40,121 bases of DNA, taken from contig CAMDGD010000013.1 in NCBI GenBank assembly GCA_945897785.1, positions 1 through 40,121 on the forward strand, read 5' to 3'. How positions within the stretch are numbered: the stretch's first letter is position 1; each line of letters opens with the position of its first letter. The notes beneath the pieces were generated by a model, which was not told the DNA's origin, did not search any database, and saw only the letters and a program-made list of their open reading frames with translations. The DNA is from Paludibacter jiangxiensis (GTDB taxonomy: Bacteria; Bacteroidota; Bacteroidia; Bacteroidales; Paludibacteraceae). Position numbers and translations under genes: made by a program. Below, one piece after another: positions 26,657 to 34,388 of the stretch.

Positions 26657-26857
26657 ATGGAAAACAAAGAAAAAAATTGTAGTAACATGAATCAGAGTGC
26701 TCCTGCCGGTGCAGTTTACGGCCTAGGCTTAATTGGTGCAGCCATTTATTTTATAGCTAATGCTTGTAGCTTTTGGGCTGGTGTAGTAGGCTTTTTAAAA
26801 GCTATTGTTTGGCCTGCATTTTTAGTTTACGAGGCTTTAAAGGCATTGGGTGCATAG
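26657..26857 (+). CDS. Small hydrophobic membrane protein
   Basis: A 66-residue protein with a polar N terminus (MENKEKNCSNMNQSAP), then a Gly/Ala-rich hydrophobic region YGLGLIGAAIYFIANACSF (about 21-39) and a second one WAGVVGFLKAIVWPAFLVYE (about 40-59), predicting a two-helix hairpin. The C terminus is short (ALKALGA). The YGLGLIGA...FLKAIVWPAFLVY pattern is shared by small uncharacterised proteins of many bacteria, so I believe it is a real family; I know of no assigned function. It has its own -7 box and a very strong terminator directly at its stop codon. It is convergent with a rubrerythrin-like gene. Confidence 0.8.
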   Translation: MENKEKNCSNMNQSAPAGAVYGLGLIGAAIYFIANACSFWAGVVGFLKAIVWPAFLVYEALKALGA

Positions 26858-26905
26858 TTTAAAAAAGGGTAGTCTATATATTTATAGACTACCCTTTTTT
26901 AAACT
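26856..26905. terminator. Bidirectional terminator, 23-bp perfect stem
   Basis: Arms 26856-26878 and 26883-26905 are perfectly complementary with a 4-nt loop. The core is GGGTAGTCTATA/TATAGACTACCC, flanked by A6/T6 so that both strands end in a U tract. The left arm begins within the stop codon of the 66-aa gene. Confidence 0.92.
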
Positions 26906-26910
26906 CATTT

Positions 26911-27363
26911 TTAGGCATTCAACTCAATAACTAAACTTTCTCTATGTTTGAGTTCCTCATAAGCCAAGGTTTCTAATACTTTTTTATGGGTTAAGTTTGA
27001 TACTTTATCAGCCAAATGCTTATATAAAAAATAGGCATCGTTTTCATTGTTGATAGCTAAGATAATAGCATTTTCTATATCAGTATATTCTTTTTCCGGT
27101 ATATCTATAGCGGTATAGTTTGTTACTTCTTTGCTAGAATAGCTGATTTGCTGATCTTCTTCTTTCAAGTTTTCTAAAAGTGATGATAAAATTGCTTTAT
27201 GACGAACTTCATCGTGCGAAAGTTGTTCCCAAATCATTTTCAATTCAATTTTGCTTGTTCTTTTTGCTTCTTTAGCATAAAATAAACCGGCTTCGTTTTC
27301 TTGATTGATGGCATAAAGCAATATTTCTTCCATCGAGCTTAAATTTAGTTCTTCCATATTCAT
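26911..27363 (-). CDS. Rubrerythrin/ferritin-like diiron protein
   Basis: A 150-residue four-helix protein. Helix 1 has NQENEAGLFYAKEA, helix 2 EQLSHDEVRHKAIL, helix 3 NNENDAYFLYKHLA and helix 4 EELKHRESL. The paired ExxH-type and Glu residues match a ferritin-like diiron site. No C-terminal rubredoxin (CxxC) domain is present, so it is a rubrerythrin-type domain alone, in the DUF2202/VIT-like or erythrin group. Such proteins commonly reduce peroxide or handle iron. A near-consensus -7 box, TACATTTA on the minus strand at 27385-27378, lies just before the start. It is monocistronic. The exact substrate cannot be deduced. Confidence 0.82.
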   Translation of the reverse strand: MNMEELNLSSMEEILLYAINQENEAGLFYAKEAKRTSKIELKMIWEQLSHDEVRHKAILSSLLENLKEEDQQISYSSKEVTNYTAIDIPEKEYTDIENAIILAINNENDAYFLYKHLADKVSNLTHKKVLETLAYEELKHRESLVIELNA

Positions 27364-27443
27364 TGTTTTTTTGTTTGTAAATGTAGCGTTTTTTTAATTA
27401 AAATTCTTGGTAAATAAAATTATGATAATACAATAATAAATGG

Positions 27444-27475
27444 TATTTTTGTATTTAAATACTTAAATACAAAAA
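27444..27475 (+). promoter_or_regulatory. -7 box overlapping a 13-bp inverted repeat
   Basis: TATTTTTG (27444-27451) is an exact TAnnTTTG match. It overlaps the left arm of a perfect inverted repeat TTTTTGTATTTAA/TTAAATACAAAAA (27446-27458/27463-27475, centre ATAC). It ends 9 bp before the yaiO-like ATG. The symmetry could be an operator for a dimeric repressor or a leader hairpin covering the translation start. Confidence 0.6.
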
Positions 27476-27484
27476 CATAAATAT

Positions 27485-28744
27485 ATGAAACCAATATTTC
27501 GTTCATATTTGAAAAACTGTTGTTTTATTCAGATAGTCTTTCTATTACTAACACAACCATTGTTTTCACAGCATGAAAATGTTAATACCGATTCCTTATT
27601 AAAAGAAGCTCAGCATTTAGTAAATACAGAGAATTATACTGAAGCAAATAAGATTTCATACAAATTACTTGCGCTAAACCCAGATAATTATGATGCACAT
27701 ATCCTTATAGCGAATAGCTACATGAGGGAAAAGAAATTTGCTGAAGCGAAAGTTCATATCGATTATTTATTAAATGAATATGGAGATAATAAAGCGCTTT
27801 TAGCTACAGGAGTCAATTGGTATTATTGGTCTGAGGACTACTTAGGCTGTGTAAATCAGTGTGATAATGCTTTAATCTATTATCCAAATGACAGTATATT
27901 TGAGCAGATTAAGATTACCTGTTTAATCAAACTCAAAAATTACACATATGCAGCAACAATGGTTGACTCCATGCTTTTAAGGGATGCTAATAATACAATG
28001 GCGAAGAAACTTCAACAACAGTTGTTCTTGCTTTCGTCAAAAAACAGATTAACCATTAGTACTATAATTGATTTTTATGAAAACAACATCATCTCTCCTA
28101 CTCAGTTATCTTATATAGAATATGCTCGAAAAATAAAGAGCCATACTGCTATTGCACGGTTAAATTATGCGAACCGATTTAATCAGGATGCCATTCAGCT
28201 AGAAATTGATGCCTATATTACAGCTAGTGAAAAGGCTTATTTCTATTACAATATGGGCTATTCAAGAGATTCTGTTTTTCCGCATTATCGTTTAGGAGCT
28301 GAGTGGTATCAGGTAGTTGGAAAAGGAAATGAATTTTCTTTAGGCACCAGGTTCTTAAGTTTTTATCCGGCAGATGTGTTTATCTATACTGCATCTTATG
28401 GAAAGTATATTGGCAGCTGGTGGGTTAATTTGAGAACATACCTTAATCCGGTAGATAATATGCTTGGAACTAGCGCTCTATTTACTGTAAGAAGGTATTG
28501 TGCCAAGCATAATTATATTGGTTTGCAATTAAAATCAGGCGTAAATCCTGATCAAAGAGCCAATGTAATTGATCCATCTAATAATTATTTTTTACAAGCT
28601 ACCGGAGTAAAGTTAGAGTACAACACCTTGTTTTTACAACGATGGATTGCAGGATTGAATTTTATGTTAGAGAAGCAAGAGTATTTCTCGAATAAAAACC
28701 GCAATGTATTTTCTGCTGAGTTCCGTTTGTCGTATTTGTTTTAA
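27485..28744 (+). CDS. YaiO-family TPR/outer-membrane beta-barrel protein
   Basis: 419 residues with a signal peptide (about 1-28, cleavage near PLFSQ). A periplasmic TPR part (about 35-170: LLALNPDNYDAHILIANSYM, KFAEAKVHIDYLL, NDSIFEQIKITCLI) precedes a C-terminal beta-barrel of about 230 residues with alternating hydrophobic strands (IARLNYANRF, AIQLEIDAYITAS, NEFSLGTRFLSFYP, VKLEYNTLFLQRW) and the terminal Phe that BAM substrates need (EFRLSYLF). This matches the YaiO family. Related TPR-barrel proteins such as PgaA and BcsC export polysaccharide across the outer membrane. It is the first gene of a block with a receiver, a HEAT protein and a GT2 synthase, so export of that polymer is the inferred job. 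The ATG at 27485 gives a well-formed signal peptide. Confidence 0.85.
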   Translation: MKPIFRSYLKNCCFIQIVFLLLTQPLFSQHENVNTDSLLKEAQHLVNTENYTEANKISYKLLALNPDNYDAHILIANSYMREKKFAEAKVHIDYLLNEYGDNKALLATGVNWYYWSEDYLGCVNQCDNALIYYPNDSIFEQIKITCLIKLKNYTYAATMVDSMLLRDANNTMAKKLQQQLFLLSSKNRLTISTIIDFYENNIISPTQLSYIEYARKIKSHTAIARLNYANRFNQDAIQLEIDAYITASEKAYFYYNMGYSRDSVFPHYRLGAEWYQVVGKGNEFSLGTRFLSFYPADVFIYTASYGKYIGSWWVNLRTYLNPVDNMLGTSALFTVRRYCAKHNYIGLQLKSGVNPDQRANVIDPSNNYFLQATGVKLEYNTLFLQRWIAGLNFMLEKQEYFSNKNRNVFSAEFRLSYLF

Positions 28745-28804
28745 GTTTATTGAAAAAACTAAATTATAATCAGATGAACTGATCTTAAAATAGTTATTCA
28801 TAGA

Positions 28805-28877
28805 TATTAAACTCCCTTCGGTCGCGACAGTACGCTTTGCTGATATTCGTTGCACGTACATTTAACAGGAGTAAATA
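28805..28877. other. GC-rich intergenic island with inverted ends
   Basis: Between the YaiO gene and the receiver gene, 28811-28860 is about 52% G+C in DNA of about 36%. Its edges are imperfect inverted repeats TATTAAACTCC (28805-28815) and GGAGTAAATA (28868-28877), with a smaller GTACG/CGTAC pair inside. It could be a small mobile or dispersed repeat, or a structured leader for the downstream genes. A 64-aa minus-strand open frame crosses it but has no gene-like features. Confidence 0.4.
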
Positions 28878-28923
28878 TCCCCGAAGACTAATAGTAAACT
28901 AATGTCAAGCTAATAATAACCAT

Positions 28924-29286
28924 ATGAAAATATTACTTTGTGATAAGGAACCCATTCTGCTAAAGTTACTTAGCAAAGAATTGACTGCTAATGGCTATGA
29001 AGTTATAACTGCGGAGAATGGTTATAAAGGAATGGAATTGGTACGCGATAATCATCCCGAAATTGTAATTACCAATTTGCTATTGCCTTTAGTTAATGGA
29101 TTAGAATATATTTCACTTATTATGCGTGAAAACCCTTCTTCATCTGTTATTGTATATTCAGATGTGCTTTCGGAAAACATGATGGAACAAGCGTACCGTT
29201 TAGGGGCTAAAGATTATATTTCGAAGCCCTTAGATCCTGAAAGGTTGATACTACGAATAAAACGATTGAGCGTTTATGATAATTAA
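28924..29286 (+). CDS. Stand-alone response-regulator receiver domain with altered active site
   Basis: A 120-residue receiver with no output domain. The fold is clear from ILLCDKEP (start), VITNLLLPLVNGLEY, VIVYSDV and GAKDYISKPLDPE. The usual DD pair is D7-K8, and the phospho-acceptor position, normally Asp before the x-x-P motif, is Asn51 (codon AAT, in VITNLLLP). The Ser79 and Lys101 switch residues are kept. It is thus a pseudo-receiver that cannot be phosphorylated in the normal way, unless Asn is deamidated. It is 8 bp before the HEAT gene and in a polysaccharide synthase block. It probably acts as a protein-binding regulator of the synthase or HEAT partner. Confidence 0.9.
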   Translation: MKILLCDKEPILLKLLSKELTANGYEVITAENGYKGMELVRDNHPEIVITNLLLPLVNGLEYISLIMRENPSSSVIVYSDVLSENMMEQAYRLGAKDYISKPLDPERLILRIKRLSVYDN

Positions 29287-29294
29287 AACATGCA

Positions 29295-30521
29295 ATGATG
29301 AATTCACAAAAAAAAATAATAAAACCATTTCTTGCATTTGTACTACTAATGCTTGGATTGATATTAGGGGCAATTGTTTTTGTACAATGGATTTTGTTTG
29401 GAAATAGTTATTTAGATTTCCCATACCTAATTGCTTTAAAAGAGTATTATCAAGAGTATATTCCCTTTTTACTTGACGATAATCCTGCCCAAAATTCGTT
29501 TATTCGGTATGTAGTACCCCTTATACTGTTTTTTATAAGTATTTCGGTGGTAAGTATTGTTGTGTTATTTTTTCTTCTGATAATAAGACGATTTAGTAAG
29601 TTGAGACAAGAAATTGTAGATAAGATTCACAATAATCGGGTGGAAAAATTAATTATAGAGTACTTATATACACAGAGTCCCTTTGCTGTAACTAATTTAA
29701 AACTTTTTTCTAAAGCAAGAGTTATTAAGCCGTTGGTTGTTTTACACGAAAATATAATTGGTAATAAAGCCTCATTAACCAACGCGTTGTTTTACGAGTT
29801 AAAACTAGATGCATTTGTAGCAAAAAAAATTGATTCAATTTTTTGGCATGTGCGCATTAAATACATGCTTGTTGCATCATCTATGAACATTGTTTCTGTT
29901 ATAGATAAAATAAAAAGAAATATTAACGATCAAAATAGCGATGTGCGAAATGCTGCTCAAAATGCCTTGCTAACATTGGATAAATCGCATTCGTTCGATT
30001 TTTTACACCAGGTAGATTATCCAATATCAAAGTGGCAACAAATTTCTTTGCACCGAACTATTGTGAGGGAATCTATTCCATTGCCAAATTTTGGCGATTT
30101 CCTTATGTCAAAAAATGATACAGTGGTAATATTTGCTTTAATTATGATAGAAAGTTTTTATCAGCGAGATAATGCCGAAAAGGTTATTGCGCTATTAAAA
30201 CACAGCAATGAAGCTATAAGACATCAAGCATTACATGTTGTTAAAGCACTTGATTATAAAGAAGCTGCACCGGAGTTGATAGCAAAATTTTCAAACGAAT
30301 CTACGCATATTCAAGTAGATATAGTTGAAGCGTTGGCAAAATTTGATACTCCTGATAGTGTGGATTTTTTAAAAAAATTGCTTGAAAAATCTGATTTTAA
30401 AATCAACTGGGCAATTATAAAAAACATGTCTTCGAGTACGTTAAAAAAAATAGTTGGAGATAATCCTCCAAGTGCTGAGCTGGAGAAAATGATAAAACAT
30501 CTTGCCTACTTAAAAAACTAA
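29295..30521 (+). CDS. Membrane-anchored HEAT-repeat protein
   Basis: 408 residues. Two N-terminal membrane helices at about 11-35 (FLAFVLLMLGLILGAIVFVQWIL) and 70-97 (RYVVPLILFFISISVV...) frame a short extracytoplasmic loop. The following 310 residues are cytoplasmic and helical. HEAT-like repeats are clear near 210-230 (DVRNAAQNALLTL) and 300-375 (SNEAIRHQALHVVKALDYKEAAPELIAKFSNES, then HIQVDIVEALAKFDTPDSVDFLKKLL). The solenoid is a protein-protein interaction surface; no enzyme motif is seen. The gene is 8 bp after the receiver and 3 bp before the GT2 gene, which implies a complex at the inner membrane. It might link the receiver to the synthase; this is inference. Confidence 0.85.
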   Translation: MMNSQKKIIKPFLAFVLLMLGLILGAIVFVQWILFGNSYLDFPYLIALKEYYQEYIPFLLDDNPAQNSFIRYVVPLILFFISISVVSIVVLFFLLIIRRFSKLRQEIVDKIHNNRVEKLIIEYLYTQSPFAVTNLKLFSKARVIKPLVVLHENIIGNKASLTNALFYELKLDAFVAKKIDSIFWHVRIKYMLVASSMNIVSVIDKIKRNINDQNSDVRNAAQNALLTLDKSHSFDFLHQVDYPISKWQQISLHRTIVRESIPLPNFGDFLMSKNDTVVIFALIMIESFYQRDNAEKVIALLKHSNEAIRHQALHVVKALDYKEAAPELIAKFSNESTHIQVDIVEALAKFDTPDSVDFLKKLLEKSDFKINWAIIKNMSSSTLKKIVGDNPPSAELEKMIKHLAYLKN

Positions 30522-30524
30522 ATT

Positions 30525-31949
30525 ATGGAACTATTTAGCTTTATATTTACATACTTCATATTGATATTTACTATAATTATCTGTTTGTCGTATTTGTTAT
30601 TAGGACTTATATCTGCATACCAACTTTTGCATTATAAGCGTGCTAATAGTGCTGTTAATTATGATATACTTTTGTCGGCTCCAAATGCCCCTAGTATATC
30701 GATACTTGCTCCAGCCTATAACGAAAGTAAAACAATAGTTGATAATGTTAATGCGCTGCTTTCTATTCATTATAATAATTTTGAAGTTATTGTGATAAAT
30801 GATGGAAGTACCGACGATAGCTTATCAAAATTAATTCAAGAATACGAGTTGAAAAGCATTGATTTTGCTGTCAATTCAATTATACCAACAAAAGAGATAC
30901 GTGCAGTTTACCGTTCTAAAAACAGGGCTTTTCGGTTGCTAACGGTTGTAGATAAGTATAATGGCGGAAAAGCTGATTCATTGAATGCAGGCTTAAATAT
31001 TGCCCAGCATGATTTGTTTGTTGCTATAGATGTTGACTCTGTGATAGAGCCTGATGCATTGCTTAAAATGGCAAAGCCCTTTATGGAAAATTCTGATGAA
31101 CAGGTTATTGCAACAGGAGGTGCTATTCGTATCGCTAATTCATGTCACATTGAAAATGGGCATATTGTTCAGGTTGAAGTGCCCAAAAATTTATGGGCTA
31201 GATTTCAAGTAGTGGAATATACCCGTGCTTTTTTAATGGGTAGAATTGCTTGGAGTAAATTGAATGGCTTATTGCTAATTTCAGGCGCACTAGGTTTATT
31301 TGATAAACAGGTGGCTATGGCTTGTGGTGGGTATAATCATAATACTGTTGGTGAAGATATGGAGTTGGTTATACGGATGCGAAAATATATGTATAATAAA
31401 AAAATTAAACATCGCGTGGAGTATATTCCTGATCCGCTTTGTTGGACAGAAGTGCCTGATAATTTAACTATGCTTCATCGTCAACGAAACCGTTGGACTA
31501 GAGGATTAATGGATAGTTTGCACATACATCGAAAAATGTTTTTTAATCCGACATACGGTTCTTTAGGTATGTTAGGGTATCCGTTCTGGTTTTTCTTTGA
31601 ATGGTTGGCTCCTATTATTGAAGTATTGGGCTTATCGTATATGGTTTATTTAATTATTATTGGAGCGGTAAATTGGCCATTTTTTCTTTTTCTTTTTCTT
31701 TTTGTTTATTTATTTGCGGTGGCATTTTCTTCGTATGCCATTCTTTATGAGGAATATACTTTTCATAAATACCGTAAAGTAACTGATATTATTAAACTTA
31801 TAGCTATTGCCTTTATTGAGCCTTTTTCGTATCATTTTATTAATGTGTATAATGCCATTAGAGGGAATATTTCTTTTTTATTAGGCAATAAGACATGGGG
31901 TGTACAAGAAAGAAAAGGCTTTAAATCGGTACCTGAAACGAAAAAATGA
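30525..31949 (+). CDS. Processive family 2 glycosyltransferase (polysaccharide synthase)
   Basis: A 474-residue inner-membrane GT2. One N-terminal membrane helix is at about 8-33. The catalytic domain has the full processive-synthase signature: Asp93 in INDGSTDD, DVDS with Asp169/Asp171 (DxD), the general-base GED with Asp278, and Q320-R-N-R-W324 (QxxRW). C-terminal membrane helices follow (about 345-420: FWFFFEWLAPIIEVLGLSYM, then NWPFFLFLFLFVYLFAVAFS). The layout resembles PgaC/IcaA, BcsA and hyaluronan synthase, without a PilZ domain. It should make a beta-linked polymer and may translocate it through its own membrane channel. The sugar cannot be read from the sequence. It is the last gene of the block, 3 bp after the HEAT gene, and a strong terminator follows. 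Confidence 0.93.
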   Translation: MELFSFIFTYFILIFTIIICLSYLLLGLISAYQLLHYKRANSAVNYDILLSAPNAPSISILAPAYNESKTIVDNVNALLSIHYNNFEVIVINDGSTDDSLSKLIQEYELKSIDFAVNSIIPTKEIRAVYRSKNRAFRLLTVVDKYNGGKADSLNAGLNIAQHDLFVAIDVDSVIEPDALLKMAKPFMENSDEQVIATGGAIRIANSCHIENGHIVQVEVPKNLWARFQVVEYTRAFLMGRIAWSKLNGLLLISGALGLFDKQVAMACGGYNHNTVGEDMELVIRMRKYMYNKKIKHRVEYIPDPLCWTEVPDNLTMLHRQRNRWTRGLMDSLHIHRKMFFNPTYGSLGMLGYPFWFFFEWLAPIIEVLGLSYMVYLIIIGAVNWPFFLFLFLFVYLFAVAFSSYAILYEEYTFHKYRKVTDIIKLIAIAFIEPFSYHFINVYNAIRGNISFLLGNKTWGVQERKGFKSVPETKK

Positions 31950-32006
31950 TAAAAGTATAGCTAATAATAAAATATATTAGGTACTCCTTTAGCTAGCCTT
32001 ATCGTT

Positions 32007-32041
32007 GAAGTCTTGTTTGAAAAAACAAGACTTCGCTTTTT
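32007..32041 (+). terminator. Intrinsic terminator, 12-bp stem with GAAA loop
   Basis: GAAGTCTTGTTT/AAACAAGACTTC (32007-32018/32023-32034) with a GAAA tetraloop and a following GCTTTTT tract. It closes the polysaccharide block. Confidence 0.85.
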
Positions 32042-32062
32042 CGTAAACCCAATAAATAATCG

Positions 32063-32070
32063 TATCTTTG
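32063..32070 (+). promoter_or_regulatory. -7 box for the DEAD-box helicase gene (TATCTTTG)
   Basis: An exact TAnnTTTG match lies about 78 bp before the helicase ATG, with a TTTC 20 bp upstream as a partial -33 element. Confidence 0.55.
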
Positions 32071-32148
32071 TGGCATTAACACTACAGAATTTATATTGCT
32101 TTTTATTCCGAATAACAGACAATTTCTCTTCTGTCTAAAAAATTTAAC

Positions 32149-33459
32149 ATGACATTTGATTCACTGAATTTACTTCAACCCATTCTTAACGCAGTTAAGG
32201 AAGAGGGTTACACCACTCCTACGCCTATACAAGCCGAAGCAATTCCTATTGTATTAGATGGCAACGACTTACTAGGATGCGCACAAACCGGAACCGGTAA
32301 AACGGCTGCTTTTGCTATCCCAATTATTCAATTATTAACCAACAATAAATCGTACGATAAAAACAGAAAAATTCGCAGTTTGATAGTAACCCCTACCCGC
32401 GAATTGGCTATTCAAATTGAAGAAAGCTTTAAATCCTACGGCAGACACACAAGCATACAAAGTACCGTAGTATTTGGCGGTGTTACACAGGCCTCACAGG
32501 TTAAAGCCATAAAGAATGGTGTAGATGTGCTAATTGCTACTCCGGGTAGATTATTGGATTTAATGAACCAACGGATAATTTCGTTAAAAGATATTGAAAT
32601 ATTTGTGCTTGATGAAGCTGACCGTATGCTGGATATGGGCTTTATTCATGATGTACGCAAATTATTGGCTGTTTTACCGGTTAAAAGACAGTCGTTATTT
32701 TTTTCAGCCACGATGCCTCCAGAAATTGTAAAGCTATCTAACAGCATCTTACGTAACCCCAAAAAAGTTGAAGTAACCCCTTCGGCAACTACTGCCGAAA
32801 CAATTGCTCAAGCGGTTTATTTTGTTGATAAAGAAAATAAACAACAGTTATTATTACATGTTTTAAGTGATAAAAATATTAAAACAGCCCTTGTATTTAC
32901 CCGCACAAAGCATGGAGCAGATAAAGTGGCCAAGTTCTTAAACAAAAATAATATTAAAGCAGAAGCCATACATGGCAATAAAGCTCAAAATGCGCGTCAA
33001 CGGGCATTAACTAACTTTAAAGACCAAAGCACGCGCGTATTAGTAGCTACAGATATTGCTGCTCGTGGTATTGATGTCGATGAATTGGCTTTTGTTATCA
33101 ATTTTGAGATGCCTAATATTCCGGAGACTTATGTTCACCGTATTGGCAGAACAGGAAGAGCCGGTGCCAACGGTACGGCTTATTCGTTTTGCGATGCAGA
33201 GGAAAAAGCTTATCTAAAAGATATTGAGCGACTTATTTCAATTAAAATTCCGCTAATTCAGGAACATCCATTTCCTTTGCTAGATCATAATCCTATAAAA
33301 GTGCCTAAGCAGCAACGACCAGCCAAAAGCAAACCTTCCGTTTCTGGTAAAGAGCATAAATCAAAGGGTAAATCGGATGCAAATAGCAAGCAATATTCGC
33401 ATAATTCAGCTACAAAAAAACCGTTTACTCCTATTCTAAAAAAGAAATTTAGTTCGTAA
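32149..33459 (+). CDS. DEAD-box ATP-dependent RNA helicase (RhlE-like)
   Basis: A 436-residue RNA helicase that remodels RNA structure in ribosome assembly, mRNA decay or cold adaptation. The Q motif is TPTPIQ (23-28), motif I AQTGTGKT (45-52), Ia PTRELA, II DEAD (155-158), III SAT, V ARGID and [12 protein letters not shown]. The tail after about 375 is basic and low-complexity ([20 protein letters not shown]), a typical RNA-binding tail of RhlE-type proteins. The 78-bp leader from the predicted -7 box to the ATG is long for this window. Cold-induced helicases often have such leaders. The subtype is not certain. Confidence 0.93.
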   Translation: MTFDSLNLLQPILNAVKEEGYTTPTPIQAEAIPIVLDGNDLLGCAQTGTGKTAAFAIPIIQLLTNNKSYDKNRKIRSLIVTPTRELAIQIEESFKSYGRHTSIQSTVVFGGVTQASQVKAIKNGVDVLIATPGRLLDLMNQRIISLKDIEIFVLDEADRMLDMGFIHDVRKLLAVLPVKRQSLFFSATMPPEIVKLSNSILRNPKKVEVTPSATTAETIAQAVYFVDKENKQQLLLHVLSDKNIKTALVFTRTKHGADKVAKFLNKNNIKAEAIHGNKAQNARQRALTNFKDQSTRVLVATDIAARGIDVDELAFVINFEMPNIPETYVHRIGRTGRAGANGTAYSFCDAEEKAYLKDIERLISIKIPLIQEHPFPLLDHNPIKVPKQQRPAKSKPSVSGKEHKSKGKSDANSKQYSHNSATKKPFTPILKKKFSS

Positions 33460-33472
33460 TGCTTTAATTTAC

Positions 33473-33480
33473 TATTTTTG
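33473..33480 (+). promoter_or_regulatory. -7 box for the ComB-like gene (TATTTTTG)
   Basis: An exact TAnnTTTG match lies 20 bp before the ATG at 33501, so the gene would have a very short leader. The upstream element TTTA at about 21 bp is weak. Confidence 0.5.
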
Positions 33481-33500
33481 TACTTCATTAAACCTAAGCA

Positions 33501-34307
33501 ATGAATATTGAGGTAGTTTCCACAGTGTCGCAAATCAATCAAATGAATACCAACGATAAATTGGTTGTTGTTATTGATGTTTTACGCGCCTCTTCGGTTA
33601 TTTGCACAGCATTATTTAACGGAGCCAAAGCGTTTAATCTTGTGGCTAAAAAACAACAAATTCCCCTAAAAAAAGAGCTGTCGAGAGCAGCACTTGGTTA
33701 CGAAAATGATTGGGCAATGCTTTTGCATATAGATAAAGATAATGTTGCCAAACCGACAAAAGTAAATGATTACCTTTATGGAGGTGAATGTAACGGTTTT
33801 AAACTGAATGATAATGATTTAGGTAATTCGCCATTAGAGTACAGTGAGCAAGTGGTCAAGAATAAAACAATTTTTTATTCAACCACCAATGGCACAAAGG
33901 CAATAAAGAAAATTACCCGTCATAAGGAACTAATTATTGCCTCTTTTTTAAATATTGATAAGGTTTGTGCTTATATTGCCAACCAGCAGAACAATGTGAC
34001 TATTGTTTGTGCGGGTACTCATAACATGTTTTCATTAGATGATGCTCTTTGTGCCGGAAATATTATTGAACAGCTTAGGTCCTTAGATAATACTATTACA
34101 CTTTCTGAAACTGCTTATGCACATAAACTAATGTATCAGTCTGCTGCTTCAAAAGGGCTGCACTCCGTTTTAGATGAAGCCTGTGTGCATTATCATTTTC
34201 TTAAGAATAATGGATTTAAAGCCGATTTAGACTATTGTTTACAAAAAAATATTTGTCCTGTAATACCAAAATTAATCAATGGTAGAGTAAAATTAGCGTG
34301 TATCTAA
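33501..34307 (+). CDS. comB: 2-phosphosulfolactate phosphatase family protein (ComB-like)
   Basis: A 268-residue protein with the ComB signature: VVVIDVLRASSVICTAL at the N terminus, YGGECNGFKLNDNDLGNSPLEY (substrate loop), YSTTNGTKAI, IVCAGT and SLDDALCAGNI. ComB hydrolyses 2-phospho-3-sulfolactate to 3-sulfolactate with Mg2+, an early step of coenzyme M synthesis in methanogens. Bacteria keep the family without making coenzyme M, so the substrate here may be a related phospho-sulfonate or another phosphate ester. No comA, comC or other sulfonate gene is nearby. It may be co-transcribed with mtaB (81-bp gap). Confidence 0.85.
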   Translation: MNIEVVSTVSQINQMNTNDKLVVVIDVLRASSVICTALFNGAKAFNLVAKKQQIPLKKELSRAALGYENDWAMLLHIDKDNVAKPTKVNDYLYGGECNGFKLNDNDLGNSPLEYSEQVVKNKTIFYSTTNGTKAIKKITRHKELIIASFLNIDKVCAYIANQQNNVTIVCAGTHNMFSLDDALCAGNIIEQLRSLDNTITLSETAYAHKLMYQSAASKGLHSVLDEACVHYHFLKNNGFKADLDYCLQKNICPVIPKLINGRVKLACI

Positions 34308-34388
34308 TGCATCAACTATCAGCATATAAATGGCTTCTTTCGTAATCTTTGATAAATACACGATTTAACCCTTTTCTTTTTTAATTTC

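Noticed and set aside
28667-28861. A minus-strand 64-codon frame crossing the YaiO 3' end and the GC-rich island
   Set aside because: It overlaps the real yaiO-like gene in antisense. No promoter or family is visible.
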